DNA from: Sulfuricurvum sp. IAE1
GTDB taxonomy: Bacteria > Campylobacterota > Campylobacteria > Campylobacterales > Sulfurimonadaceae
Direction of reading: 5' to 3'
Length of the DNA: 64,000 nt
NCBI RefSeq assembly: GCF_004347735.1
Contig: NZ_SLTI01000042.1
Span: 62,001-126,000 of the forward strand
Each line of letters begins with the position of its first letter. The first letter of the stretch is position 1. The notes below the pieces were generated by a model. It was not told the origin of the DNA, made no database searches, and was given only the letters and a program-made list of their open reading frames with translations. Position numbers and translations under genes: made by a program. Shown piece after piece: positions 51,929-60,834 of the stretch.

Positions 51929-52008
51929 CCGATTGTCAGGTTAAAAAAGGTTAAAATAGCGGAGCGTTTTAGAAATTTATCAGATTTTTGTGTAGAGTAG
52001 AACCAAAT

Positions 52009-52626
52009 ATGCAGGGCTTCATCATCCGTCTCAACCGTGCGCGGGAAGAAGATACGATCGTCACCATCATAGCCGAGGAAAGCTTACAGACGCTTTATCG
52101 TTTTTACGGCGCACGGCACAGCCCGATCAATGTCGGCTACAAAATCGATTTCGAAGCCGAGCATTCGCTCAAGTCCTCCATCGCCCGACTGCGCGACGTG
52201 ATTCACCTAGGGTATCCGTGGCTTGGGGATTTTGAACGGATGAGGCTGTGGCAGCAATTTATCTCCCTGTTCTACCCTCACCTCAAAGACGCCGAAGAGA
52301 TCGGCAGCTTTTATTTTGCCCTTCTCGACGATGCGGCATCCAAATGGAAAGAACAAAACCCCAAACGGGTCGCCGTCGAAGCCTACGTACGCCTCCTGGA
52401 ACACGAAGGGCGGCTGCACCGCGATATGGACTGTTTTTTTTGCGATCTCCCGATCGAAGGGGACATATCGCTGATTCGCGCTTTTTTACCCGCCCACCGC
52501 CAGTGCTCCCACACCCTGAGCATCAATCCCAAAGGGCTCGAATGGCTTTACGAACACGCTTCCACCCTCTTTTTGGACGACCGCGAAGTGGAAAGGCTAT
52601 GGTACGTCATCAATGAAGGTCTTTGA
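52009..52626 (+). CDS. recO: Recombination protein RecO (epsilon type)
   Basis: Encodes 205 residues from the ATG at 52009 (MQGFIIRLNRAREEDTIVTI), the pattern of the OB-fold start of Campylobacterota RecO. ESLQTLYRFYGARHSPINVG and DFEAEHSLKSSIARLRDVIH follow. A cysteine group (CFFCDLPI and RQCSHTL) is probably zinc-related. RecO acts with RecR (21.4 kb) to anneal and load RecA. Sequence is diverged from the E. coli form. The ATG at 51988 is less likely. Confidence 0.85.
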   Translation: MQGFIIRLNRAREEDTIVTIIAEESLQTLYRFYGARHSPINVGYKIDFEAEHSLKSSIARLRDVIHLGYPWLGDFERMRLWQQFISLFYPHLKDAEEIGSFYFALLDDAASKWKEQNPKRVAVEAYVRLLEHEGRLHRDMDCFFCDLPIEGDISLIRAFLPAHRQCSHTLSINPKGLEWLYEHASTLFLDDREVERLWYVINEGL

Positions 52627-52703
52627 TCTTTCAAGTATCCCCTCAAGATTTCGGGTACGCGATTTGCTTGTCGTCTGTATTCCGAATACACAAAGAGTTT
52701 CCC

Positions 52704-52955
52704 ATGCGTAAAAAAACCGCCCGAGACCTGATTATCGACCGCTATACCCCGACGACGGTAAAAATCGAAAGCCGCCCTTTCACTCCTCAGAGCGTAGGAC
52801 GCGGGGCCACCCTCGAAGAATTTTACCGCGAAGTCGACGCCAAAAACGCCCAAAGCTTCCGCCAGCAGTATCTCGTCAAAGACGCGTCCGAGATCGAATC
52901 GATGATGCGGCATAACCGCAAGCTGATCGACGCCAAACGGGGACGGGGAAACTAA
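52704..52955 (+). CDS. Small conserved hypothetical protein
   Basis: Encodes 83 residues from the ATG at 52704; the open frame reaches back to 52623 inside recO, but codons before 52704 do not look coding. The product is charged and soluble (RKKTARDLIIDRYTPTTVKI, GRGATLEEFYREVDAKNAQS, EIESMMRHNRKLIDAKRGRG), with no cysteine and no membrane segment. No family is recognised. It may be transcribed with recO, ending four bases before the converging Rrf2 gene. Confidence 0.6.
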   Translation: MRKKTARDLIIDRYTPTTVKIESRPFTPQSVGRGATLEEFYREVDAKNAQSFRQQYLVKDASEIESMMRHNRKLIDAKRGRGN

Positions 52956-52958
52956 GCC

Positions 52959-53363
52959 TTAGATGTCGTAATGATAAGGCTGGTACGCCTGATCGATTTC
53001 GGAAAGCTTCATTCCGAAAAGGCGGCGCATCTTCTCTTCGATATCGCCCCAGAAATACTCAAGGATCAGGCTCGATCCGACATTCCCGTCGATTTTGTAA
53101 AACGGTCCTTCCAACGCCTCGATGATTTCGAGCACTTCGATTTCATGCGGAGGGCGCGCGAGTTTGTATCCGCCGCTTGCTCCCCGTGTACTGTTGAGCA
53201 GATGATTGCGGCGCAGCATCGACAAAAGCTGTTCGAGATAGCCGTGGGATATTTTCGTCATCGCTGCGATTTCGCGTACCTGCATCGCACGGCCGTAAGG
53301 GGCATGGGAGAGGACATGCATGGCGGCCAGACCGTAAATCGCCTTGGAAGAGAGCATCGCCAT
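52959..53363 (-). CDS. Rrf2-family regulator without cysteines
   Basis: Encodes 134 residues. The winged helix start LSSKAIYGLAAMHVLSHAPY, recognition helix MTKISHGYLEQLLSMLRRNH and wing STRGASGGYKLARPPHEIEV are typical of Rrf2 proteins. No cysteine occurs in the whole protein, so it cannot carry an iron-sulfur cluster like IscR or NsrR; it is rather of the CymR type, which senses through partners. Its start overlaps the DUF4395 stop by one base, so the pair is co-translated. Target genes are unknown. Confidence 0.88.
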   Translation of the reverse strand: MAMLSSKAIYGLAAMHVLSHAPYGRAMQVREIAAMTKISHGYLEQLLSMLRRNHLLNSTRGASGGYKLARPPHEIEVLEIIEALEGPFYKIDGNVGSSLILEYFWGDIEEKMRRLFGMKLSEIDQAYQPYHYDI

Positions 53364-53806
53364 TATTCAAACCCTTTCGGATAGATTTTTTTGGTCCAGT
53401 GGTAAAGTTTGCACGCGATGCAGTAGCCGAAAAAGAGATCCAAAGCCGCGCAGAAAAGGTAAATCACCGCAACGGCGTTAACCGCCCATGCGATTCCCAG
53501 AAAATGAAACAGCGCCATCGCCGCGACAAACCCGATGCCGAACAAAGCGGCCAGCCGTTTGGCCCCGGCATCTTCCATACGGCTTGGCAAAGAAAGACGG
53601 CGCTGAATCCATAGGGATACGTTCTGGATCGGACTGAGATGTTTGACTCCGTAGAGACGAAGCGCGAAATCGACCGTCAAAAAAAGCAGGATCGCCACGA
53701 TCCCGCTTACCAGGTACGCAATTACCCCGCTCATCACGAACAGCGTATTGATCCGCGTCACCGTAGCATCGACCTGGCGAAAAATCAGTGGGCATTGTTG
53801 AGCCAT
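53363..53806 (-). CDS. DUF4395 family membrane protein
   Basis: Encodes 147 residues from the ATG at 53806, which follows AAGGGG and lies 20-odd bases downstream of a strong promoter. An upstream ATG at 53833 overlaps the -10 and is excluded. Family pattern: ACPLIFRQVDATVTRINT-like QQCPLIFRQVDATVTRINTL, then two helices (VIAYLVSGIVAILLFLTVDF and MALFHFLGIAWAVNAVAVIY), ending in FFGYCIACKLYHWTKKI. DUF4395 proteins are often near sulfur or thioredoxin genes; function unknown. Confidence 0.88.
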   Translation of the reverse strand: MAQQCPLIFRQVDATVTRINTLFVMSGVIAYLVSGIVAILLFLTVDFALRLYGVKHLSPIQNVSLWIQRRLSLPSRMEDAGAKRLAALFGIGFVAAMALFHFLGIAWAVNAVAVIYLFCAALDLFFGYCIACKLYHWTKKIYPKGFE

Positions 53807-53831
53807 AAGAGACCCCTTCTTTTTTTTCGCC

Positions 53832-53860
53832 ATAGTAAAATAGATTTTTCTTATTGTCAA
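53832..53860 (-). promoter_or_regulatory. Consensus sigma-70 promoter for DUF4395-rrf2
   Basis: On the minus strand TTGACA (53860 to 53855), a 17-base spacer and TACTAT (53837 to 53832) make a nearly ideal sigma-70 promoter, unusual in this phylum where -35 elements are weak. Confidence 0.8.
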
Positions 53861-53899
53861 GCATCCATACAGAATTACTAAGGTATAAAAAAGAAGGAA

Positions 53900-53926
53900 A
53901 TAAAAAAGGGGAGCCTTCTCCCCTTT
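53900..53926 (-). terminator. Terminator of the sensor-receptor-regulator operon
   Basis: AAAGGGGAG (53905-53913) pairs perfectly with CTCCCCTTT (53918-53926) around a four-base loop. Read on the minus strand the stem is followed by a T-rich run (TTTTTTA overlapping the stem). It ends the operon read from 57525 to 53935. Confidence 0.85.
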
Positions 53927-53934
53927 GAACCGCA

Positions 53935-54303
53935 TTAGCGATTCGGGATCAGTTCCCGAACTTTTTTCTCAACGGCGGCAAGAGAATCAAACGGTTTGAG
54001 GACATAATGGTCCGCACCGATCTTGTGGCTTTGCAGCACTTTGTCCAGCGTCGAATAGGCCGTCATCATAATAACGACACATTCGGGATCTTTGGCCTTG
54101 ATCTCTTCGAGTACGCTCAACCCGTCGCGCTGCGGCATCATGATATCAAGCAGTACGCCGTCAAATTCTCCGGCTCTGAAGCGGCTCAAAGCGCTTAGGG
54201 GATTATCGAAATAGGTCACCTTGATGTCCCCGGTGCGCCCCAGTGCTTTTTCCAGCATCGTCCCGATGGACGCTTCATCGTCTACAATCATCAAACGGAT
54301 CAT
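53935..54303 (-). CDS. CheY-like single-domain response regulator
   Basis: Encodes 122 residues. A full receiver domain with acidic pocket ([11 protein letters not shown]), phosphorylation site Asp in [20 protein letters not shown], switch Thr in [10 protein letters not shown] and Lys in [10 protein letters not shown]. No output domain. It starts inside the end of the chemoreceptor gene (four-base overlap), so the products of the three-gene operon are likely to work together: the kinase at 55624-57525 should phosphorylate it. Confidence 0.92.
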   Translation of the reverse strand: MIRLMIVDDEASIGTMLEKALGRTGDIKVTYFDNPLSALSRFRAGEFDGVLLDIMMPQRDGLSVLEEIKAKDPECVVIMMTAYSTLDKVLQSHKIGADHYVLKPFDSLAAVEKKVRELIPNR

Positions 54304-55622
54304 TCATTACCTCCAAATAAATTATCAATCGCGTGTTCCATCAAATCCTCTGTTTTTTCCGCCACCAGTACGTCCAGTGCTTCGAAAACGCCGTGGCTGG
54401 CCTCCTCGATTTTACGGATGCGTTCCTCGATCTGGGTGCGCGAACACAGTTTTTTGCCGTCGCCGCAGTCGGCGATAAGGGCATTGGCCTGCGTATGGAC
54501 CTGAGAGTGGGGCCCTTCGAGCCGACTGTAGGACTTGAGGTGCCCGAACTGCTCTTTACCGAGGCCGCTGTCGTACCATTTGCCCAGACGGCAGGAGTGG
54601 TGATCGACCGGTTTAAAATCGCTCTCCTGTCCGAAAAGGAAGGCGTAAACGTTGTTTTTATAGATAACGTGGTCGATTTTGGCGAGGTTGCTGAAAATGT
54701 AGTTGCTGATGTCCATGATCTCGTACACGCTGCGTGAAGCGTTGCGCTGGAATATCTCCATCCGCTCTCCCATCTGCGAAACGTCGTCCTTGGTCTCCGA
54801 AACGATCCCGGAAAGTTCTCCGGTCGCCGTTTCGATCTCGCTCGTATCCTGGGTCATCGACTGGATAACGATTTCGATCTCTTTGGTCGCTTTCTGGGTC
54901 CGTTCGGCAAGCTTGCGCACCTCATCGGCAACGACGGCGAATCCCCGTCCGTGTTCTCCGGCACGCGCCGCTTCGATCGCAGCGTTGAGGGCGAGGAGGT
55001 TGGTCTGGTCGGCAATATCTTTAATCAGTGCAACGACGCTGGAAACTTCGTGCGAACGGCTGACCAGATTGGCCGTCGTGTTCATCGTCCCCTCCATCAG
55101 TTCGGCGAGCTTGTTCATCCCCTCGTCAACCTCTTTAGCCAGCCGAAGCCCCTCTTGGGAACCCTGGGCCGTTTCGCGCGACTGTTCGGTCATGTCTTTG
55201 AGTTTTTCAAGGATGTCGATAAAGACTTTCTGCGTGGCGCTGAGCGCACCGCGGATGCTTTTTTGGTGCATCTCGAGCAATCCCCCCTCTTCGCCGCTAA
55301 CGGTTGAGGATTTGTGAAGGACGAACCCTTTGAATCCGTTACGAAGGCTCTTTTGGACGACATCGGCCTCGCATTCACCGACGACCACTTCGTGCGCCCC
55401 CGATGAGAGTGCGCGCACAAGGGAGATTTTGTCGTCGATCGCTTCGGCACGGGTGTTGAAAAACACCGGCTCGTTTTTCGAATCGATGACAACGACCGCT
55501 TCCTTGTCGCTGAGCGCGGCGATCTCTTTGTATAGTTCCAGCTCGGCGGCCAGACGGTCGCGTTCGGCGCGAAGCTCGGCGGCTTCGTCGCGGTATCTTT
55601 TGATTTCATTCCCGAAAAACAT
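54300..55622 (-). CDS. Soluble chemoreceptor with CZB zinc-binding domain
   Basis: Encodes 440 residues with no membrane helix. The N-terminus is a coiled coil ([20 protein letters not shown]) and a small PAS-like segment ([20 protein letters not shown]). The signalling hairpin is unmistakable: [20 protein letters not shown] and [20 protein letters not shown]. The C-terminus is a chemoreceptor zinc-binding domain: [34 protein letters not shown] and [11 protein letters not shown], with the HxxCxLGxW pattern. CZB receptors sense zinc or redox oxidants such as hypochlorite. Its start lies one base from the kinase stop, so it is co-expressed with kinase and regulator. Confidence 0.92.
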   Translation of the reverse strand: MFFGNEIKRYRDEAAELRAERDRLAAELELYKEIAALSDKEAVVVIDSKNEPVFFNTRAEAIDDKISLVRALSSGAHEVVVGECEADVVQKSLRNGFKGFVLHKSSTVSGEEGGLLEMHQKSIRGALSATQKVFIDILEKLKDMTEQSRETAQGSQEGLRLAKEVDEGMNKLAELMEGTMNTTANLVSRSHEVSSVVALIKDIADQTNLLALNAAIEAARAGEHGRGFAVVADEVRKLAERTQKATKEIEIVIQSMTQDTSEIETATGELSGIVSETKDDVSQMGERMEIFQRNASRSVYEIMDISNYIFSNLAKIDHVIYKNNVYAFLFGQESDFKPVDHHSCRLGKWYDSGLGKEQFGHLKSYSRLEGPHSQVHTQANALIADCGDGKKLCSRTQIEERIRKIEEASHGVFEALDVLVAEKTEDLMEHAIDNLFGGNE

Positions 55623-55623
55623 A

Positions 55624-57525
55624 CTACTCCTTCTCCTGATAGGTTTTTAATACAACTTCAAATTCCGCACCCCGGTTGCGGTTGGCCACGCTGATTTTCC
55701 CGCCGTGTTTGTCGATGATCGCCTTGGCCACGTTTAGCCCGATTCCCATGCTTTTTTTCTTTTCCCCCCCGACCGCAAAATCAAAAATGGTCGGGAGGAT
55801 ACCCTTGGGAATCCCTCCGGCATTGTCGGAAATTTTGATCCGGATCCGCGCGTCGTCGCACTCGAACGCAATCGCCAATCGTCGGTCGGCATACGCTATT
55901 TTACCTTTTTCGAACTCATCCAGTGCATTATTTAAAATAATAATCCACACCTGTTCAAGCCGCGTCGCGATCCCCAGCGTCCGGCACCCTTCGAACCGGT
56001 CGTATTTCGTTTCGTACGAAAAAAGCTCCCCGTTGATCGTTATGGGGACGATGTGACGGGAACGGTTCATGACGATCCGCAGTGCATAAACGAGGGTCGT
56101 ATAAGGATTGCAGGGCTTCATCTCCTCTTTGCCCGTACCGGCGAACTCGTACATCGACGCGACGATCGACTGTATCCGTTCAATCCCCTCTTCGATCGGG
56201 CGGAACAACCCTTCCGCCTCGGGCAGCTTTTCGTCGCATTCGAGTTTCAGCAGCTCGAGGTTCCCTTTGATGTACGTGATGGGGGTATTGATCTCGTGGG
56301 TGATGCTTGCCGCAAGTCTGCCGACGCTCATGAGCTTGGCGTCGCTGAGTTTCTCTTCTTTGAGGCGTTCAAAATCGGTGACGTCGACGAAATAGAGGAT
56401 ATGGTAATGGTCATCAGGGATCATAGGATTGGGCATTTCGGCGGTATGAAGCTGAAAATAGCGTTTATCCTGATCGGGGCGTATGAGAACCGCACGGCTG
56501 TTAAACTCTCCTGCACGATAGAGAGCAAAAATCTTCTCAAGGGCTTTTTTCGGTTTTTTGTGATGTTCGAGGATCGGGACCAGATTTTCCCCCTCTTCAC
56601 GGAACCAGTCGCATGCCTTGTACGCGGCGAAACACTCATCGCTCCCCGCATATCCGCCCAGTTCGGCAAAATTGCGGTTGACGGCGATCGGCTCGTAACG
56701 GTAATTGTACAAAACCGCGGGCGAGGTATCGTGGTCGATCATCCGTTTCATACTCGAAACGATCGCACGGTTCATTTCGCTCATGTCATGACCGATGAAA
56801 ACGATTTCGTCGACCTGGCGGTTGTCATCGAGGATCGCATAAAGCGTCGTATCGACCATTACCGAATCACCGTGCAGATCGATGAACTCGATAATGCCGC
56901 GATAAATTTCCCCCGCTTTGAGCCGTTCGTTCACCAGCGCCCGCAAAAAAACCCGAAAACGGCGGGCGATGAAACGGAACCAGTGAACCCCTACGATCTC
57001 TTCGACGGGTCTGCCCAGTCTCGACGCAAGAAGATGGTTTATTTCTATGATCATTCCCTTATGATCGAGATGGGCGGTGAATGAGGTCTTCGAAATCGCG
57101 GCATGCATCAACTGGATATGGGTAAACGCCCGCTGAGCCTCTTTGGCATACACGCATTGACGCACGAGCCGCTGGGCTACTATCAGTACCGCACCGGCCG
57201 AAAGGGGTTTGAGCAGGTATTTATCGACCCCGACGTCGATGGCCTGCAAAAAAAGGTCGCTTCCGTGCGCGCTCGAAATGACGATCGTTTTAAGGGTGGG
57301 ATAGCGTTCTTTGCTGATGCGGACGCTCTCCAATATCTCCGGGATCATCGTTCGGGGATGGAGAATCAGCAGATCGGTCGTCTCCAGATGGGACGGGAGC
57401 TCTGGAAATATCTCCAGGCGGCATCCCAATGTTCGAAGGGGTTCGACGAAAGGGTCGAGTCCGGTCGAATCTTCCCCTTTCGTTTCCCAGTCGGTGACAT
57501 ACGTGATCCCTATGTTTTCAATCAT
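55624..57525 (-). CDS. Hybrid PAS histidine kinase with pseudo-receiver
   Basis: Encodes 633 residues, soluble. Residues 1-130 form a receiver-like fold, but the phospho-acceptor position reads [12 protein letters not shown], i.e. His in place of Asp, while VIS..HG and [10 protein letters not shown] remain, so it is probably a pseudo-receiver. PAS domains follow ([20 protein letters not shown]; then [20 protein letters not shown]). The transmitter has the phospho-His in [20 protein letters not shown] and ATPase motifs [27 protein letters not shown] and [20 protein letters not shown]. It should phosphorylate the CheY-like regulator encoded last in the operon. Confidence 0.9.
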   Translation of the reverse strand: MIENIGITYVTDWETKGEDSTGLDPFVEPLRTLGCRLEIFPELPSHLETTDLLILHPRTMIPEILESVRISKERYPTLKTIVISSAHGSDLFLQAIDVGVDKYLLKPLSAGAVLIVAQRLVRQCVYAKEAQRAFTHIQLMHAAISKTSFTAHLDHKGMIIEINHLLASRLGRPVEEIVGVHWFRFIARRFRVFLRALVNERLKAGEIYRGIIEFIDLHGDSVMVDTTLYAILDDNRQVDEIVFIGHDMSEMNRAIVSSMKRMIDHDTSPAVLYNYRYEPIAVNRNFAELGGYAGSDECFAAYKACDWFREEGENLVPILEHHKKPKKALEKIFALYRAGEFNSRAVLIRPDQDKRYFQLHTAEMPNPMIPDDHYHILYFVDVTDFERLKEEKLSDAKLMSVGRLAASITHEINTPITYIKGNLELLKLECDEKLPEAEGLFRPIEEGIERIQSIVASMYEFAGTGKEEMKPCNPYTTLVYALRIVMNRSRHIVPITINGELFSYETKYDRFEGCRTLGIATRLEQVWIIILNNALDEFEKGKIAYADRRLAIAFECDDARIRIKISDNAGGIPKGILPTIFDFAVGGEKKKSMGIGLNVAKAIIDKHGGKISVANRNRGAEFEVVLKTYQEKE

Positions 57526-57726
57526 TCAAACCCTGCCGATCGTCCGCTCGCAACACATTTCCTTTAAGTAACACAAATCATTAAAACTAATTTTTTCCGG
57601 TAATAATATCCAAAAAATATCACTAAAGCATCACTTTGTTTTTACTTATGGTTCGATTTTCATCTGGGTGTAATCTTTTTCCGATACAATCACCGAAAAA
57701 TTTACCTGCACAACGGAACACATGCC

Positions 57727-58239
57727 ATGAAAAAACTGCTGTTTGTATTGCTCGCCTGCGTCTCGCTCAGCGCTGAAGACGTTTACGAGGGGGATCTCAC
57801 CGCCGCCGAAGCGCACGAAATGCAAAAGAAAGGGGAAGCGATCATCGTCGATGTACGCACCACCCTTGAATTCATCTACACCGGCCACGGCGAAGGGTTC
57901 ATCAACATCCCCGCCTACGAATGGACCTACATCCCAAAATCGGTTGAAGAACGGGTCAAAAGTGCCGAGTATGAACTCAAAAGCGACAAGGTCAAAGGGC
58001 ACGTCGAGGTACAAAAACTCTACGACGCCAAAGAGGTTTTCAACAAAAACTTCGTCAGCGACGTCATGAAGGCGATGAAACTGCGCAACGTCGATTCGGT
58101 TATCCTCGTCTGCCGCAGCGGCCCGCGTTCGAAAGCGGCCGCGAACATACTGGCAAAAGAAGGGATCAAGGCCTACAACCTCGACAACGGGTTCATGTTC
58201 GGCTGGAAAGATTCCAAAATGCCTTGGGACGGGTTTTAA
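57727..58239 (+). CDS. Exported rhodanese-like sulfurtransferase
   Basis: Encodes 170 residues with a signal peptide (KKLLFVLLACVSLSAEDVYE). The rhodanese domain has AIIVDVRTTLEFIYTGHGEG and the active loop VILVCRSGPRSKAAANILAK with the catalytic cysteine. The YEWTYIPKSVEERVKSAE insertion between them is longer than usual. It is a second periplasmic rhodanese (the first is at 10.2-10.6 kb) and suggests periplasmic sulfane-sulfur handling. A TACAAT -10-like element lies about 40 bases upstream. Substrate unknown. Confidence 0.88.
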   Translation: MKKLLFVLLACVSLSAEDVYEGDLTAAEAHEMQKKGEAIIVDVRTTLEFIYTGHGEGFINIPAYEWTYIPKSVEERVKSAEYELKSDKVKGHVEVQKLYDAKEVFNKNFVSDVMKAMKLRNVDSVILVCRSGPRSKAAANILAKEGIKAYNLDNGFMFGWKDSKMPWDGF

Positions 58240-58350
58240 CCCCTCCCACGTATCCGCACGATTCTCCTCTTTTTTTACCTTCTCCCTTTTTTATCCATTG
58301 CGTTCTTTAAGGATTCTTCCGTAATGATGTGTCAAGAATAAGGGGGAATC

Positions 58351-58992
58351 ATGAACTTTCATGAAAAGCTCACACCCGACGAGCGCTTTTTGCTCCTCGC
58401 GGTACTGGTCCTTGCTCTGGGAGCGCTGGCCGCGCTTACCCTCGCGGTACGCGGCGGACACCTGCTCCAGATGGATCAGGCGGTATTGGGAGGGTTTCAT
58501 AAGCTCAAACACCCTTCCCTGGACCGTTTTTTTTCCTCGATCACGTGGCTGGGATCGCTCTGGGTGCTCCTCCCCTCCTATGTGGTTTTGGTCCTGACCC
58601 TCTCCAAAAGTTTCGAACATGTCGAACGGGTGATGGGGATCGGTTTTTTCGGCGCAATCATTACCACTTACGTCATCAAATACATGTTCGAACGCAAACG
58701 TCCCCACTTTTTCGGGCCGATCGGCGAACTCCCGCTCGACCCCGCTTTTCCCAGCGCCCATACGACCCAGATCATCGCGTTTAGCCTTTTACTGTGGATC
58801 GTCGTCTACACGGGTCCGACGGTCGGCAATCTTCTTCTTGGCGTCTTGTTGCTGGGGATATCGGCTTCGGTGGTTCTTTCGCGGATGTACCTGCAGGTCC
58901 ATTTTCCCACCGACGTCATGGCCGGAACGCTGATCGCCCTGATCTGGGCGGCTATCGCGATACTGGTGGTCAAATCGGGGACGGTACGATGA
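58351..58992 (+). CDS. PAP2-family membrane phosphatase
   Basis: Encodes 213 residues with about five membrane helices. The three PAP2 motifs are KYMFERKRPHFF, PAFPSAHTTQIIAFSL and SRMYLQVHFPTDVMAGTLI, containing the conserved Lys/Arg, Ser-Ala-His and Arg/His residues of the active site. Such enzymes remove phosphate from phosphatidic acid, phosphatidylglycerol phosphate or undecaprenyl pyrophosphate. The next gene, dgkA, would make phosphatidic acid from diacylglycerol, so the pair may balance lipid recycling. It is coupled to dgkA by an ATGA overlap. Confidence 0.92.
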   Translation: MNFHEKLTPDERFLLLAVLVLALGALAALTLAVRGGHLLQMDQAVLGGFHKLKHPSLDRFFSSITWLGSLWVLLPSYVVLVLTLSKSFEHVERVMGIGFFGAIITTYVIKYMFERKRPHFFGPIGELPLDPAFPSAHTTQIIAFSLLLWIVVYTGPTVGNLLLGVLLLGISASVVLSRMYLQVHFPTDVMAGTLIALIWAAIAILVVKSGTVR

Positions 58993-59387
58993 AGAATAAA
59001 TTTCTGGGGACCGGGGAGCGCGGATACCACCCTTGGCGGAAGTTTCGGATTATCCTCTCAGGCCTCCGCTTTGCCGTAATTTATGATTTCAGCGTTCTCT
59101 ACAAAATCATCCTCTCGGTCGCCGTTTTGATTCCGGTGATGATTTTCAGCGATAAACTCAACGCGTCGCTGATCGTTCTCGCGACGGGGGTGATGCTCTC
59201 GGCGGAGATTTTCAATACGGCCATCGAAGCGATGTGCGATTTCATGGAGACCCGCTACAACGAAAAAATCCTCATCATCAAGGATATTGCCGCAGCGGCG
59301 GCGGGGATCAGTATCTTTGCATGGCTGGCGGTGCTGTCGTTCGAGCTCGTCCAGCTTCTGCCGCTTCTGCGTTCTATCGTCGGATAA
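58989..59387 (+). CDS. dgkA: Diacylglycerol kinase
   Basis: Encodes 132 residues with three membrane helices. The N-terminal amphipathic segment and active-site region are RKFRIILSGLRFAVIYDFSV, ASLIVLATGVMLSAEIFNTA and IEAMCDFMETRYNEKILIIK, close to DgkA (AExxNTAIE and DxAAAA motifs: IKDIAAAAAGISIFAWL). It phosphorylates diacylglycerol, or undecaprenol in some bacteria. The ORF begins earlier in another sense (58794), but the ATG at 58989 is coupled to the PAP2 stop. Its end overlaps the end of the converging SH3-type gene by 14 bases. Confidence 0.92.
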   Translation: MKNKFLGTGERGYHPWRKFRIILSGLRFAVIYDFSVLYKIILSVAVLIPVMIFSDKLNASLIVLATGVMLSAEIFNTAIEAMCDFMETRYNEKILIIKDIAAAAAGISIFAWLAVLSFELVQLLPLLRSIVG

Positions 59388-60834
59388 CGTCGCTCTCCCG
59401 TACCCACAGGTTCTCATCCGGACTGGTCGGCTGCCATACGCGGTTGACGAAATAACCGGTAATGCGTACCCATCCGCCCGAAGGTTCCCCCGCGGTGAAC
59501 GAGCGGCGCGCCTCCCACGTATCGACGACCGATCCTCCGGGAGCGTTGTAAATCGATCCGTTTACGGCCATCCGGTATGCTGACGATTTCCCCCCTTTTT
59601 TAGGTGCGGAAGCGGCCGCTTTCGACGGCTCGGTCGAGGTGCTTTTGGCAAGGGGGCGAGCGTCGCGCGCCGGGGCGGCGGCAACGGCCGTTTTACGGCT
59701 TTGGGCTGCGGAGAGGTCGGCTTTGAGCTTGGCGATCTGCGCATCGGCCTGTGCGAGCCTGCTTTGGAGCGCCTTCACCTGCTGGGGCGTTTCGGCCGTT
59801 TTGGTGACGATCTTCTCGACCGGACGGTCGCGGTACACCACTTTTTCCTGGGTCACGATCCGGTCTTTGTAAACCACTTTTTCAACCACTTTTTCTTTTA
59901 CGGAAGGGGCTTTTTTAAGTTTTTCGATCGTGCTCTTCGCCGTTGCGAGTTCGGCTTGGAGTGCTTTGATCTTTTCGGTCGGCTCGGTCGTTTTGGTGAC
60001 GATCTTCTCGACCGGGCGGTCGCGATACACTACTTTTTCGACCACTTTGACCGGTTGCGCCGGAACGGCTTTGGAGGCTTTGAGATTGGCGATTTCAGCG
60101 CGCGCAGCAGTAAGCTCCCGTTGAAGCGATGCGAGTTTTTCGGTCGGTTCGACTACCTTGGTAACGATTTTTTCCCGGGCGGGAGAGGCCTGGAGCCGCG
60201 CAATCGCAGCATTGGCTTTTTCGAGTTCCCGCTGGAGTGCCTGTACCCGCTGGGGTTCGACAGCCGCTGCAGCGGAAGCGGCCGGTTTCGCGGCGGCATG
60301 CGCCGCAGCGAGCTCTTTGCGCAGCCGGGCGATCTCGACGCGCGCGTCGGCAGCTTCTTTGCGCAATGAGGCAGCGGAACTTTTTTTCAGGTCGTTTTCC
60401 AGGAGACGGACCTGCTCTTTGGCTTTAGCGAGCGCTTTGGTCAGGTTCTCCCGCTCGATTTTTCCCACTTTGACCGCGTTAGCCTCTTTGGCGAGCCGCT
60501 CGCTGCGCTCCGAAACCGAACGCAGCTGCTCATCGCGTGAAGTGAGGGTTTTTTCCAGGCTTTGGATCACCCCTTTTTTACGCCCGATCTCCTGCTCTAT
60601 TTCGCGGTTGCGCTGCTGGAGCGTCTTGAGCTGTTGCGTGTTCTCTTTGATCTGCGCTTCGAGTCGGGCGATGCGGGTCTGATACCCTTTGATCTTCGGA
60701 TTGGCTTCCTGCGCCTGACGGCACTCTTCGTATTTTTGGCGTAACTTGGCGACGTCGCCCAATACCGCCTGGGTCTCTCCGGCAGCCCCGTAAAGATACC
60801 CTGCGGCGATCAAACTTGCAAACAGCGTCTTCAT
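59374..60834 (-). CDS. Exported coiled-coil protein with SH3-like C-terminus
   Basis: Encodes 486 residues from the ATG at 60834, giving the signal KTLFASLIAAGYLYGAAG. The middle is one long charged coiled coil (QLKTLQQRNREIEQEIGRKK; ARVEIARLRKELAAAHAAAK) interrupted by near-identical valine/lysine-rich repeats (VYRDRPVEKIVTKT, twice) and an alanine/proline-rich region. The C-terminal 75 residues look like an SH3-type domain (MAVNGSIYNAPGGSVVDTWE; WVRITGYFVNRVWQPTSPDE). SH3-like domains bind peptidoglycan or protein, so a periplasmic envelope-structure role is likely. It overlaps trmA by four bases. The family is not recognised. Confidence 0.75.
   Translation of the reverse strand: MKTLFASLIAAGYLYGAAGETQAVLGDVAKLRQKYEECRQAQEANPKIKGYQTRIARLEAQIKENTQQLKTLQQRNREIEQEIGRKKGVIQSLEKTLTSRDEQLRSVSERSERLAKEANAVKVGKIERENLTKALAKAKEQVRLLENDLKKSSAASLRKEAADARVEIARLRKELAAAHAAAKPAASAAAAVEPQRVQALQRELEKANAAIARLQASPAREKIVTKVVEPTEKLASLQRELTAARAEIANLKASKAVPAQPVKVVEKVVYRDRPVEKIVTKTTEPTEKIKALQAELATAKSTIEKLKKAPSVKEKVVEKVVYKDRIVTQEKVVYRDRPVEKIVTKTAETPQQVKALQSRLAQADAQIAKLKADLSAAQSRKTAVAAAPARDARPLAKSTSTEPSKAAASAPKKGGKSSAYRMAVNGSIYNAPGGSVVDTWEARRSFTAGEPSGGWVRITGYFVNRVWQPTSPDENLWVRESDVIRR
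59803..59847 (+). repeat. 45-bp direct repeat inside the coiled-coil gene, copy 1
   Basis: Nearly the same as 59995-60039 (about three differences), 192 bases apart. Each encodes VVYRDRPVEKIVTK on the minus strand. Confidence 0.8.
59995..60039 (+). repeat. 45-bp direct repeat inside the coiled-coil gene, copy 2
   Basis: Partner of 59803-59847. Slippage or recombination between copies would change protein length in steps of 64 residues. Confidence 0.8.
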
